NCBI GenBank assembly: GCA_964610985.1
Contig: CAZSZJ010000017.1
Location: 1 to 26,723 of the forward strand
Length of the DNA stretch: 26,723 nucleotides
From: JARIHD01 sp964610985
Lineage (GTDB): Bacteria > Patescibacteriota > Saccharimonadia > Saccharimonadales > UBA4665
Direction of reading: 5' to 3'
Below, one piece after another: positions 1 through 8,241 of the stretch. A program made the position numbers and the translations under genes. Position 1 is the stretch's first letter. Each line of letters opens with the position of its first letter. The notes below the pieces were generated by a model. It had not been told where the DNA came from. It worked only from the letters and a program-made list of their open reading frames with translations, and did not search any database.

Positions 1-1
1 G

Positions 2-1123
2 TCCGACTCTGAAAAACGGTCCTTGGCGCTCAAACTGCTCGAAGAAACCGGTGTTGTACAAGGCATCGAGAACTATACCCGCTACCTAACTACTCGTGAA
101 GCCGGGGCCCAGCCTGCAACGTTATTGGACTATTATCCAGACGACTACCTGTTACTTGTCGACGAATCGCACCAATCCATTCCGCAAATCCGCGGCATGT
201 ACAACGGCGATCGAGCTCGCAAAGAAGTATTGGTCGAGCACGGATTTCGCTTGCCAAGCGCCCTTGATAACCGCCCACTTACGTTTGTAGAATTCGAAAA
301 ACACATCAACCAGGCCGTCTATGTGAGTGCCACGCCCGCCGAATACGAACTGAGCCGGAGTCCGGAGCCGGCGCAGCAAGTCATCCGACCCACCGGTCTA
401 TTGGATCCGCCAATCGAGATTCGCCCCGTTGACGGCCAGGTCGACGATCTTATCGCCGAAATCCGCACCACCATTGGCAAGCACCAGCGCGTGCTAGTAA
501 CGACGCTAACCAAGCGCATGTCCGAGGATCTGACCGACTACCTCAAAGAACTTGGCATCAAGGTAGCTTACCTGCACAGCGATGTCGACACGCTCGACCG
601 CAGCGACATTCTGCGTGATCTGCGCCTGGGTGTATATGACGTTTTGGTGGGTATTAACTTGCTCCGCGAAGGCCTCGACTTGCCCGAAGTGAGCCTGGTG
701 GCCATCCTTGATGCCGATAAAGAAGGTTTTTTGCGCAGCGAATCAGCACTTATCCAAACCGTCGGCCGCGCCGCTCGCCATGTCGAAGGTCGCGTTATCT
801 TTTATGCCAACAATATTACCCGCAGCATGAAGGCAACCATGGACGAAACCGATCGCCGCCGTGCCATCCAGGAAGCCTACAACAAAGAACATGGTATTAC
901 ACCGGCGGGCATTAGCAAGGCCATCGAAAAAGGTATGCGTCCCGACCTGCCCGAAGAAGCCAAGCGCGCCAAACTCGACCTAAAGAAGATTCCAAAAGAC
1001 GAATACAAGTCACTTGTAAAAGATCTTACATCTCAAATGGAGCTGGCTAGTGCAAACTTGCAGTTTGAACAAGCGGCCGAACTGCGGGACATCATTCTCG
1101 ACATCAAAGCCAAAATGCAATAA
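2..1123 (+). CDS. uvrB: UvrABC system protein B, C-terminal part (5' end outside window)
   Basis: UvrB is the DNA-damage-verifying helicase-like subunit of nucleotide excision repair; it is loaded by UvrA and recruits UvrC. The reading frame is open from base 2, so about 373 residues are present, and roughly the first 300 of a usual 660-700 are missing. Visible family landmarks are the VDESHQSIPQIRGMYNGDR block, the VSATPAEYEL motif, the helicase C-lobe with LREGLDLPEVSLVAILDADK and the QTVGRAARH arginine-finger motif, then a C-terminal UVR domain (LQFEQAAELRD) of the kind that binds UvrC. The TTG at 23 is not a real start because homology continues upstream of it. The stop codon overlaps the Shine-Dalgarno of the next gene, which suggests co-transcription. 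Confidence 0.97.
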   Translation, partial: SDSEKRSLALKLLEETGVVQGIENYTRYLTTREAGAQPATLLDYYPDDYLLLVDESHQSIPQIRGMYNGDRARKEVLVEHGFRLPSALDNRPLTFVEFEKHINQAVYVSATPAEYELSRSPEPAQQVIRPTGLLDPPIEIRPVDGQVDDLIAEIRTTIGKHQRVLVTTLTKRMSEDLTDYLKELGIKVAYLHSDVDTLDRSDILRDLRLGVYDVLVGINLLREGLDLPEVSLVAILDADKEGFLRSESALIQTVGRAARHVEGRVIFYANNITRSMKATMDETDRRRAIQEAYNKEHGITPAGISKAIEKGMRPDLPEEAKRAKLDLKKIPKDEYKSLVKDLTSQMELASANLQFEQAAELRDIILDIKAKMQ

Positions 1124-1132
1124 AGGAGTGGA

Positions 1133-1777
1133 ATGAGCGAAGTTATAAGAGAGCCTGCACCTTCGGAGCCTACGGTAGCCCAAGGGGGCAAAACAAGACG
1201 CCGCGCGGTATTACAGTATGGTCTTGGTGCGTTGCTGGGCGCGGGCGGTGCCGTGGGCGGACTCTATGGCGCGTCCCAAGCCGGGTGGCTGGATGGCATT
1301 GCTCGTGATGTACTGCGCGGCGACGGCAGCCGCTATCGCCAGGCTGCGTGGTGGTCGGATGTTGAAACCGACGCCGATTTGGCAAAATGGCCCTCATTTC
1401 CTGGCAATCCCGAAACCTCTCGATTTGATATGGATGAGTGGATGGTGCGGTTTTTCTCAACGCCCCGCGAGGAATATGACGACCAGAGCAGGGAATTGCC
1501 AGGCGCAATTGAAGCCATGGCTTTTAAGGTAGGTGAAGGCCGAATCAATGTAGGTACTATGCCAAATGGCGAGCCACTGTTTACGCCTCCCGAAAATGAC
1601 AGCAACTCCTTGGTGCTTGGTATGCGTGGAGGTCCTGGAGAGCTGCGAGGCATGCCAGGGTTTTGGCTGGAAGAAGGACAGAAGTATGTTCCGGCCAGAG
1701 CTGGTGCGATAGCTCTGCCGCACGTGGTAGCGCAGATAAATGTGGCCCGTGAAATGCCAGGCGCATTCTATATTTAA
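1133..1777 (+). CDS. Membrane-anchored hypothetical protein with Tat-like N-terminus
   Basis: I do not recognise this 214-aa protein. It begins 9 nt after uvrB with a strong Shine-Dalgarno (AAGGAG, 1123-1128). The N-terminus is a polar stretch, then TRRRAVLQ, then a Gly/Ala-rich hydrophobic segment (about residues 27-47). This resembles a twin-arginine signal (R-R-x-hydrophobic-hydrophobic) or a simple signal anchor; no clear AxA cleavage site is evident. The rest is soluble, rich in Trp, Pro and Gly, and carries no motif I can name. It is first of three consecutive small proteins with an N-terminal hydrophobic segment (1133-3078), so a surface-located function shared with its neighbours is a reasonable guess. 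Whether the organism has a Tat system cannot be judged here. Confidence 0.85.
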   Translation: MSEVIREPAPSEPTVAQGGKTRRRAVLQYGLGALLGAGGAVGGLYGASQAGWLDGIARDVLRGDGSRYRQAAWWSDVETDADLAKWPSFPGNPETSRFDMDEWMVRFFSTPREEYDDQSRELPGAIEAMAFKVGEGRINVGTMPNGEPLFTPPENDSNSLVLGMRGGPGELRGMPGFWLEEGQKYVPARAGAIALPHVVAQINVAREMPGAFYI

Positions 1778-1793
1778 TGAATAATGAGGTGGG

Positions 1794-2339
1794 ATGAAGC
1801 ATAGTTATCGGGTATGGGGAACAATCGTCGGGGTTACATTCAGCCTTGGATTTTTGCTGGCTCGTGCGCTTAGCCACACCGTCGAAGACGAAGACACTAC
1901 CGGTCCCGCTACGGCCCCTACGCTCAATTTTTATATGGACGAGCACCGGTATCCCCCCTTTAGCGACAGCAACCTAGTAGGGGTGGAGATTGATCGTACT
2001 GTCGCTATCTCGAAAGACCAGATTGCGATCCTCGGTGTTCCTCTCAAGGAATTGCAGGGAGTGCCCGGCGTATTCTCACTCGCGCGCTGCGACGGTACAA
2101 GCCTGTGGCATCCAGCCGTGCCAAAAAGCAAAAACGCTTACAGCGTAGTAGTCGAACCATACGGCGATATGGCTGCAATCGCACTGCCACTCACCCCTGA
2201 TAACGAATGTGTCGTGCTTGGCGCGACAAAGGACGGACACTTTACGCATTACCGTCACCAAAGGCTGGTCGCGCTCACGACCCCCAGCGGCCTACTTTAC
2301 GATTTTCCAAATATGCCTATAATACATATACCAAGTTGA
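1794..2339 (+). CDS. Membrane-anchored hypothetical protein
   Basis: This is an unrecognised 181-aa protein. It has one N-terminal hydrophobic segment (about residues 7-26, with VWGTIVGVTFSLGFLLA) followed by an Asp/Glu/Thr-rich linker and a domain predicted to be outside the membrane. The mature part has two cysteines, one in RCDGTSLWHP and one in NECVVLG, which could form a disulfide. The start is supported by GAGGTGGG immediately upstream of the ATG. It follows the preceding gene by 16 nt, so the two are probably co-transcribed. The gene ends with TGA, which is evidence for the standard bacterial code. No homolog is known to me. Confidence 0.83.
   Translation: MKHSYRVWGTIVGVTFSLGFLLARALSHTVEDEDTTGPATAPTLNFYMDEHRYPPFSDSNLVGVEIDRTVAISKDQIAILGVPLKELQGVPGVFSLARCDGTSLWHPAVPKSKNAYSVVVEPYGDMAAIALPLTPDNECVVLGATKDGHFTHYRHQRLVALTTPSGLLYDFPNMPIIHIPS
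2318..2323 (+). promoter_or_regulatory. Candidate -10 element for the 2389 gene
   Basis: A perfect TATAAT lies inside the 3' end of the preceding gene, 65 nt upstream of the 2389 start. A TG sits two bases before it, so it is not a canonical extended -10, and no good -35 is apparent. It could give the third gene of the cluster its own transcript. Confidence 0.35.
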
Positions 2340-2388
2340 ATTAACCGAGTGTCTAGGCGATTCCAACCGGGAGTTACGGAGGATTATT

Positions 2389-3078
2389 ATGTCAAGAGAA
2401 CAACAGCCCATAGACGAGACTTATTCGCTGGGCCTGGCAGGCAGGGGGGTGAAAGCCGGCCTATTGGCTGTCGGAGCGACGGCAGGGCTTTCTGCGCTCG
2501 ACTGGGCGTATAGCCGATATTTCGATAGCCGCAAACCCAATCGCTTTGTCGATTGGACTGGAGGTACGCGCAGCCCGGCGTCCCACCCTAGCTTCAATAA
2601 AAGTCCAAATGCAGTGCGGAACCTACTCCTTGAGAAAAACGCCACTCAGGCCCTCGCCGAGCATGAGATCGTAAAACGCATACCCGGAGCTGTTGTTTTT
2701 CTGGGGACCGACCAAGAGATTTACTCGCGCGCCATGCAACAACTCGGCCTAAAAGAGGGTGAGGCCATCGACGCTCTTTGCTATCAGGACACGAAAGGCA
2801 ATTGGTCTAAAAATATAGCGGTGCCAGGCGGCTTCCAGCGTGTTACTCATTATGCAAGGGGCGTTATCATGGCCGGGAAGCGAGAACAGGTCTTTGGAGC
2901 GGCTATTGTACCCGAAGAATTTGGATTTGGCCGGATGGCCTTGGGTATTGAGACCGAAACCCCGGTTGGTTTTATAGCGCTTCAAACGCACGTAGCGGCA
3001 GTGATGAATCCGGAAGACTTTGCAACACTTCATCCGGTAACGCAAATCATCCGTGGGGATATTGGGCGGGCTGCTTAA
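2389..3078 (+). CDS. Membrane-anchored hypothetical protein, third of the cluster
   Basis: This is an unrecognised 229-aa protein with a short polar N-terminus, then a hydrophobic, Gly/Ala-rich segment (about residues 20-40, GVKAGLLAVGATAGLSALDW), then a soluble region of about 185 residues. A perfect GGAGG (2378-2382) six nt upstream of the ATG fixes the start. It lies 49 nt after the previous gene, and a TATAAT at 2318-2323 may also serve it. Like its two neighbours it appears to be held at the membrane with its domain outside, but the sequence is not obviously paralogous to either. No catalytic motif could be identified. Confidence 0.83.
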   Translation: MSREQQPIDETYSLGLAGRGVKAGLLAVGATAGLSALDWAYSRYFDSRKPNRFVDWTGGTRSPASHPSFNKSPNAVRNLLLEKNATQALAEHEIVKRIPGAVVFLGTDQEIYSRAMQQLGLKEGEAIDALCYQDTKGNWSKNIAVPGGFQRVTHYARGVIMAGKREQVFGAAIVPEEFGFGRMALGIETETPVGFIALQTHVAAVMNPEDFATLHPVTQIIRGDIGRAA

Positions 3079-3082
3079 AATC

Positions 3083-3091
3083 TGGTATCAT
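3083..3091 (+). promoter_or_regulatory. Extended -10 promoter of gatC (leaderless type)
   Basis: TGgTATCAT is an extended -10 element. Its last base is 9 nt before the gatC ATG, and no Shine-Dalgarno lies between. Transcription would begin about 3 nt before the start codon or at it. Confidence 0.65.
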
Positions 3092-3100
3092 TAGATAAAT

Positions 3101-3394
3101 ATGACAGAACTCACTCGGGAAGATGTATTGAAATTGGCTCGACTCGCCCGTCTGGAGCTGACGGACGAAGAAGTCGAAACGTACCGCAAAGAACTCAGCG
3201 CAGTATTGGATTACGTGGCTCAACTGGACCATGTGGACGTGAGCGGACTTGAACCCACGTCGCAGGTGACTGGCCTGAAAAATGTGATGCGGAAGGACGC
3301 CGTTATAGATTACGGCATAAGTCCACAGGATCTACTGCGCCTAGCTCCCAAATCGCAGGACGGACAAATAAAGGTCAAAAGGATGATCGGATAA
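3101..3394 (+). CDS. gatC: Asp/Glu-tRNA(Asn/Gln) amidotransferase subunit C
   Basis: GatC is the small scaffold subunit of the GatCAB complex. The complex converts misacylated Glu-tRNA(Gln) and/or Asp-tRNA(Asn) to the correct amide form in bacteria lacking GlnRS and/or AsnRS. The 97-aa length and the family pattern are normal: LTREDVLKLARLARLELTDEE near the N-terminus and AQLDHVDVSGLEPT in the middle. The stop codon shares one base with the gatA start (TAATG), so translation is probably coupled. An extended -10 at 3083-3091 makes this the likely first gene of the gat unit. Confidence 0.97.
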   Translation: MTELTREDVLKLARLARLELTDEEVETYRKELSAVLDYVAQLDHVDVSGLEPTSQVTGLKNVMRKDAVIDYGISPQDLLRLAPKSQDGQIKVKRMIG

Positions 3395-4812
3395 TGGCCT
3401 GGCCCGCTATTGCTGATATTGTCGCCAAAGTACGTGCCGGCGAAACAACGGCAAGCGAACTAGTCGAACGCGCTCTTGCTGCCATTGCCGAAAAGAGTGA
3501 ATATCAAGCAATTATTGCTACGACCGCTGAACGTGCCCGTGAACGGGCTGCCGCCATCGATGCTGCTATCAAAAACGGCGAACCCGTCGGCCCACTTGCG
3601 GGCGTACCTTTTATTGCCAAGGATAACTTTTTGGCGTTCGGGGCCGAAACGACTGCCGCCAGCAATATCCTAAAGGGCTTCGAGGCCCCGTATCAAGCGA
3701 CAGTTATCAATCGTCTGGAAGAAGCAGGGGCAATTTGCGTTGCAAAGGCCAACCTTGATGCCTTTGGCCACGGTGGCAGCACCGAAAACAGCGATTTTAT
3801 GGTGACCAAAAACCCGCACGATGTTACGCGTGTGCCGGGCGGTTCTTCTGGTGGTTCAGCCGCAGCTGTTGCACTCGATATAGTTCCGTTTGCTCTAGGT
3901 ACCGATACTGGCGGATCAAGCCGTCAGCCGGCTAGTTTTTCGGGCGTGGTCGGATTCAAACCGACCTATGGGCTTATCTCTCGTTCGGGCGTGGTGGCTA
4001 TGGCCAGCAGCACCGATACGATTGGCACGCTGACGCGCACTGTAGACGATCTTGCCATGGTTGTAGATGTGATGGCTGGCAAAGATCCCTTGGACAGTAC
4101 GACTGTTGACCGTGGCACGACTCCGTACACCGATCTGTCGACCGATGTTGTTGGCAAAAAGATTGGCGTTATCAAAGAATTCATGGCCGATGGCGTCGAA
4201 TCCGGCGTCCGCACCCAAATCGAAAAAGCGGTGCAGGCCCTCAAAGCAGCCGGAGCGGACGTGCAAGAAGTTAGCATCCCATCTATCCCGTTGGCTTTGG
4301 CGGTCTATTACATCGTAGTTCCGGCCGAAATCAGCAGTAATCTGAGTCGCTATGATGGCCAACGCTACGCACATAACACCCCTGTTGCAGACAGCCTTGA
4401 AGAAAGCTACGCCAAAACCCGTGCCAGCGGTTTTGGTGCCGAAGCCAAGCGCCGCATCATGGTCGGCACCTACGTACTCAGCAGCGGCTACTACGACGCC
4501 TACTACCGCAAGGCCCAAACGGTGCGCACCAAACTCATCAACGAATTTGCCAAAGCGTTCCAGCAAGTTGACTTTTTGATTGGACCTACTGCACCAACCA
4601 CGGCTTTCAAGATTGGCCAAAACACCGACACTCCACTCCATATGTATTTGGCGGACATCATGACAGTTCCAGCAAGTCTGACCGGCATTCCGGCTATCGT
4701 GGTGCCTGCGGGCATGAGTGACGGCCTACCTGTTGGTCTGCAAATTATGGCCCCAGCGCGTCAAGACCGCCAACTGATGGGCATCGCTAAAGCTACGGAG
4801 AAATTACTATGA
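3394..4812 (+). CDS. gatA: Asp/Glu-tRNA(Asn/Gln) amidotransferase subunit A
   Basis: GatA is the glutaminase (amidase-signature) subunit, which frees ammonia from glutamine for the GatB active site. The 472-aa protein has the amidase-signature region: the lysine of PFIAKDNF, the Gly/Ser-rich GGSSGGSAAAVAL block and the TGGSSRQPASF segment, which together supply the Ser-cisSer-Lys triad. Near the C-terminus GIPAIVVPAG and LPVGLQIMAP are typical of the family. It overlaps gatC by one base and the next gene by four (ATGA at 4809-4812). Confidence 0.98.
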   Translation: MAWPAIADIVAKVRAGETTASELVERALAAIAEKSEYQAIIATTAERARERAAAIDAAIKNGEPVGPLAGVPFIAKDNFLAFGAETTAASNILKGFEAPYQATVINRLEEAGAICVAKANLDAFGHGGSTENSDFMVTKNPHDVTRVPGGSSGGSAAAVALDIVPFALGTDTGGSSRQPASFSGVVGFKPTYGLISRSGVVAMASSTDTIGTLTRTVDDLAMVVDVMAGKDPLDSTTVDRGTTPYTDLSTDVVGKKIGVIKEFMADGVESGVRTQIEKAVQALKAAGADVQEVSIPSIPLALAVYYIVVPAEISSNLSRYDGQRYAHNTPVADSLEESYAKTRASGFGAEAKRRIMVGTYVLSSGYYDAYYRKAQTVRTKLINEFAKAFQQVDFLIGPTAPTTAFKIGQNTDTPLHMYLADIMTVPASLTGIPAIVVPAGMSDGLPVGLQIMAPARQDRQLMGIAKATEKLL

Positions 4813-5225
4813 TCGAAATGATAATAATCGGCGTCGCGGCGTTGTTTACGGCAGCCGTCGTCGCATTTATCGTGCTGCGCCGTCGCCCGCGCAAGCTCAA
4901 AACGAATCGTTTCCAGGAAAACTGGGCCGAACTGCAGAAAATGTGCGCCGACAAGGCCACCTGGTCGCAGGCACTTATTGCCGCCGACAAACTTTTGGAC
5001 GAAGCCCTCAAAAAGAGTCGCTTTACCGGTAAGAGCATGGGTGAGCGCCTCACCAAAGCCCAGCGTAAACTCACCAATAATGAAGCCGTCTGGTTTGGTC
5101 ACAAACTCCGCACCCGCGTCGAAAACGAACCCGAAACCAAGTTGAAAGAATCTGAGGTCAAGCAAGCTCTGGTCGGTATCCGCCAGGCACTTAAGGACTT
5201 AGGAGCGTTCCCGGATGGCAAGTAA
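4809..5225 (+). CDS. Single-TM protein between gatA and gatB
   Basis: This 138-aa protein starts with one strongly hydrophobic helix (about residues 3-24, IIIGVAALFTAAVVAFIVL) followed by a positive patch (RRRPRK), so the bulk should lie in the cytoplasm. The soluble part is helical and charged, with the pattern W..AL..AD.LLDEALK, then MGERL, then VWFGHKLRTRVENE. I recall this pattern from proteins of CPR bacteria at similar loci, but I know no function for it. The start overlaps the gatA stop (ATGA), and the end overlaps gatB by 11 nt, so it is translated within the gat operon. A membrane tether or a role linked to tRNA amidation is only a guess. Confidence 0.9.
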   Translation: MIEMIIIGVAALFTAAVVAFIVLRRRPRKLKTNRFQENWAELQKMCADKATWSQALIAADKLLDEALKKSRFTGKSMGERLTKAQRKLTNNEAVWFGHKLRTRVENEPETKLKESEVKQALVGIRQALKDLGAFPDGK

Positions 5226-6702
5226 GGTCAGTCCCGAAACTCGTGCTCAATACACCGTAACCATCGGCATCGAGTGTCACGTTCAGTTCAAAACCGACAC
5301 CAAACTATTCGCTGGGGTAGCCAACGACGCTCGTGATGCGGCGCCAAATACACTCATTAGTCACATCTGTTTCGGCTTGCCCGGCGCGCTGCCGGTGCTC
5401 AACGAAGAAGCGGTGCATTTAGGCATAAAAGCGGCATTTGCGCTGGGTACACGTCCACAAAAATACAGCGCTTTTGACCGCAAACACTATTTTTATCCCG
5501 ATTTGCCGCTGGGTTACCAGATCACTCAGTTCACACACCCCATCATTCGAGATGGCTCGCTAACGATTGACGTAGATGGCGAACAAAAAACCATCCGCAT
5601 CCACGAAGCGCACCTCGAGGCCGATGCGGGCAAGAGCACACACCCTGCCGGCACAAACTACAGTCTCGTCGACCTCAACCGCGCCGGCACGCCGCTACTT
5701 GAAATCGTTTCCGAGCCCGATATGCACACTGCTGCTGAAGCAAAAGCCTACGCCAAAGAGCTGTACCTGCGCATGCGCTACGCCGATGTCTCGGACTGCA
5801 ACTTGTACTACGGCAACATGCGTTTCGACGTAAACGTGAGCGTCAGCAAGACCGAAGCGCTCGGCACACGCACCGAGACCAAAAACCTCAACTCCTTTAA
5901 AGCAGTCGAAAAAACCGTCGAATACGAGGTAAATCGCCAAATCGAACGCCTGGAAAATGGCGAACAGATCGTCCAGGAAACCCGCGGCTGGGATGACGCC
6001 AAGCAAGTTACCTTTAGTCAACGCAGCAAAGAAGACGCGCACGATTACCGTTATTTCCCAGATCCCGATCTGCCGCCCATTGAACTGGACGACACGATGA
6101 TCGACGCCGTCGAGGGTGAAATGCCGGTCATGCCCGACGAATGGCGCCGACGCTTGAGCGGTCTTGGTCTGGACGTATCTCAAACTGATAGCCTGCTCGA
6201 AGGCGAACTGGACAGCGTAGAGGTAAGTTATTTGCAGCTCATCGAAGAAGTGATCGACCAAAAAGACTTTGCCAAGGCGCTGGCTAACTGGTTTGTGAAC
6301 CTCGAAATTCCGCTGCGTAGTGACGAAACGGTACATGTCCACGATGATTTGACAAATCAAAACCGTTTGCGTATTTACCGCAGTGTGTTCGATTTGATTA
6401 AAGCAAACAAACTCAGCTCGTCTAATGCCAAAGTACTGTTGACTAAACTGCTCACCAGCCCCGAAGTTGAAGACATTGAGGGCCTGGCCAAGCAACACAA
6501 TCTTATCCAAGAGTCCGACGAAAGCGAACTCGCCAAGGTGGTCGCAAAAGTACTCGAAGAAAACCCCAAAGCCGCCGAAGATATAAAAGCTGGTGAAATG
6601 AAAGCTATCGGCTTTTTGGTCGGCCAGGTTATGAAACATACCCAAGGCCGTGCCAACCCCGGCGTTGTGCAGCAAATCATAAAAGCCCAGCTCGGCATAT
6701 AG
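5215..6702 (+). CDS. gatB: Asp/Glu-tRNA(Asn/Gln) amidotransferase subunit B
   Basis: GatB binds the misacylated tRNA and performs the ATP-dependent phosphorylation and amidation. The 495-aa length is normal. The N-terminal GIECHVQFKTDTKLF block, FDRKHYFYPDLPLGYQITQF and GTPLLEIVSEPD are family signatures of the catalytic cradle, and the C-terminal 150 residues form the helical GatB/YqeY tail domain (GFLVGQVMKHTQGRANPGVV). The start lies 11 nt inside the upstream gene, and a TTAGGAG precedes it by about 8 nt. The stop is TAG. A weak TACAAT at 6712-6717 after the gene could start the next unit. Confidence 0.98.
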   Translation: MASKVSPETRAQYTVTIGIECHVQFKTDTKLFAGVANDARDAAPNTLISHICFGLPGALPVLNEEAVHLGIKAAFALGTRPQKYSAFDRKHYFYPDLPLGYQITQFTHPIIRDGSLTIDVDGEQKTIRIHEAHLEADAGKSTHPAGTNYSLVDLNRAGTPLLEIVSEPDMHTAAEAKAYAKELYLRMRYADVSDCNLYYGNMRFDVNVSVSKTEALGTRTETKNLNSFKAVEKTVEYEVNRQIERLENGEQIVQETRGWDDAKQVTFSQRSKEDAHDYRYFPDPDLPPIELDDTMIDAVEGEMPVMPDEWRRRLSGLGLDVSQTDSLLEGELDSVEVSYLQLIEEVIDQKDFAKALANWFVNLEIPLRSDETVHVHDDLTNQNRLRIYRSVFDLIKANKLSSSNAKVLLTKLLTSPEVEDIEGLAKQHNLIQESDESELAKVVAKVLEENPKAAEDIKAGEMKAIGFLVGQVMKHTQGRANPGVVQQIIKAQLGI

Positions 6703-6746
6703 CTACGCCGCTACAATAAGGCTTTAACGGAAAGAGGGTATTTCAG

Positions 6747-7298
6747 ATGAAGCCATGGACACGAATCGAACCAACCACAATCTGTAAAGTTGACCGCCGC
6801 GTGATGGTTCTAAAGACTTTTTTGGATAGTCAAGACCGAAAAGTGGTGTACGGCACCATGCACGCCGAAGACCAAGAATTTGCCTCGGTCATTGCGATAA
6901 CGAACGATGGAAAAGTGCTCGTCGCCCGGCAGTTTCGCGCTGGTCCCGAAAAGATCATGGATGAGTTGCCTGGCGGCTTTGTCGATTCTGGCGAAGATCC
7001 GGAAACAGCCGTTCGCCGCGAACTTCTCGAAGAAACAGGCCACGCCGTAGGAAAGCTCGAATACCTTGGTCCCCACGCCAAAGACGCCTTTATGAATGCC
7101 ACTTGGCACTATTTTTTGGCCACCGGCTGCACGCAGCAAAACGCGGACCTGCAGCTCGACGAATATGAAGAAATCGAAGTGAGCCTTATACCGATCAGTC
7201 AACTGCTGCACAACGCTACGCACAATAAAATGACCGATGCAGTTGCAGTGCTAATGGCCTACGAAAAGCTAAAGAAGCTGGAGGAAGCTCATGACTAG
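6747..7298 (+). CDS. NUDIX hydrolase, ADP-ribose pyrophosphatase-like
   Basis: NUDIX enzymes hydrolyse nucleoside diphosphates linked to another moiety; close relatives of this type cleave ADP-ribose or ADP-sugars. The 183-aa protein has an intact NUDIX box, GFVDSGEDPETAVRRELLEETG, which fits Gx5Ex7REUxEExG, preceded by the LPGG turn of the ADP-ribose pyrophosphatase branch. The start is supported by AGAGGG about 8 nt upstream. The gene overlaps galU by 8 nt, so the two are probably translationally coupled, which would fit a sugar-nucleotide substrate. The exact substrate cannot be read from the sequence. The stop is TAG. Confidence 0.93.
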   Translation: MKPWTRIEPTTICKVDRRVMVLKTFLDSQDRKVVYGTMHAEDQEFASVIAITNDGKVLVARQFRAGPEKIMDELPGGFVDSGEDPETAVRRELLEETGHAVGKLEYLGPHAKDAFMNATWHYFLATGCTQQNADLQLDEYEEIEVSLIPISQLLHNATHNKMTDAVAVLMAYEKLKKLEEAHD

Positions 7299-8193
7299 CA
7301 AACGGCCAACCAAAGCGGTAATTGCTGCTGCCGGGTTTGGTACGCGATTTTTACCGCAAACAAAAGCCATGCCTAAAGAAATGCTGCCACTCGTCGACAA
7401 GCCTGTTATTCAGTTTATCGTCGAAGAGCTGGTAGCCGCTGGCATCAAAGATATTATCATCGTGACCGGCTACAGCAAACGCAGCATCGAAGACCACTTT
7501 GACACGCCCAACGAAGACCTGCTCAATAACCTCCGCGCCGGTGGCCCCAAAAAAGCGCACTACATCGAAGAGGTGGAGAAGATCTCTGACCTTGCCAACT
7601 TTGCCTATGTTCGCCAAAAGGGTCCTTACGGCACGGCTACACCGGTCATGAATGCCGCCCATCTCATTGGTGACGAACCATTTATTTACACTTATGCCGA
7701 TGATTTAATGGTCGCTACGCCCAACTGCTTCAAACAAATGATCGACCTGTACGAAGAACTCGGTGGCGGCATTTTTCCATGCATCAAGATCCATAATGAT
7801 GGCGAATTTGACCGCTACGGTATCCTTGGCGGCGAGCAGATCCGCGACGATATCCTGAGGATGACCGAGATAAAGGAAAAGCCGGGCAGGGCGGCTGCAC
7901 CCTCCAACTTCGCAAGCGTCGGCGGGAGTCTACTGACACCTGATATCTTTCCGTACCTGGAAAAAGGCTTGGCCAACCTGCAGCCTGGCGAGGAATTCCA
8001 TGTAACCGATTGCGTTATCGAGCCCATGCTGCGGGACGGCAAACCGTTTTACGGCTGCGAAATCAAAAACAATACTCGCTACGATACTGGTACGACCATG
8101 GAGTATCTCAAGACGGTGGTCGATTTTGCCCTCAAACGCCCTGACATTGGGGAAGAGTTCCGGCGCTACCTAGAGAGTCAAGTCTGCAAATAA
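7291..8193 (+). CDS. galU: UTP-glucose-1-phosphate uridylyltransferase
   Basis: GalU makes UDP-glucose from UTP and glucose-1-phosphate, feeding cell-surface polysaccharide and nucleotide-sugar synthesis. The 300-aa protein has the nucleotidyltransferase signature near its N-terminus (AAAGFGTRFLPQTKAMPKEM), then LPLVDKPVIQFIVEE, the metal-binding YADD near residue 132 and a C-terminal NTRYDTGT motif. Length is typical. GGAGG lies about 7 nt before the ATG, inside the upstream NUDIX gene. No terminator hairpin follows, and the next gene has its own -10 element. Confidence 0.96.
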   Translation: MTSKRPTKAVIAAAGFGTRFLPQTKAMPKEMLPLVDKPVIQFIVEELVAAGIKDIIIVTGYSKRSIEDHFDTPNEDLLNNLRAGGPKKAHYIEEVEKISDLANFAYVRQKGPYGTATPVMNAAHLIGDEPFIYTYADDLMVATPNCFKQMIDLYEELGGGIFPCIKIHNDGEFDRYGILGGEQIRDDILRMTEIKEKPGRAAAPSNFASVGGSLLTPDIFPYLEKGLANLQPGEEFHVTDCVIEPMLRDGKPFYGCEIKNNTRYDTGTTMEYLKTVVDFALKRPDIGEEFRRYLESQVCK

Positions 8194-8228
8194 CCATAAG
8201 GGGGGTCACAGATCTTGCTTGCTTGTTG

Positions 8229-8234
8229 TATACT
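8229..8234 (+). promoter_or_regulatory. -10 element of the 8242 gene (leaderless type)
   Basis: TATACT ends 7 nt before the ATG at 8242, and no Shine-Dalgarno lies between them. A short CTTG tandem repeat (8214-8225) sits upstream in place of a recognisable -35. Confidence 0.55.
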
Positions 8235-8241
8235 TTAGATT

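Noticed and set aside
5695..6675. 326-aa antisense open frame across gatB
   Set aside because: It mirrors the codon pattern of gatB, has no family motifs and no promoter or ribosome binding site of its own. The 326-aa antisense frame in dnaE (10824-11804) and the 241-aa one in gatA (3916-4641) were rejected for the same reason.
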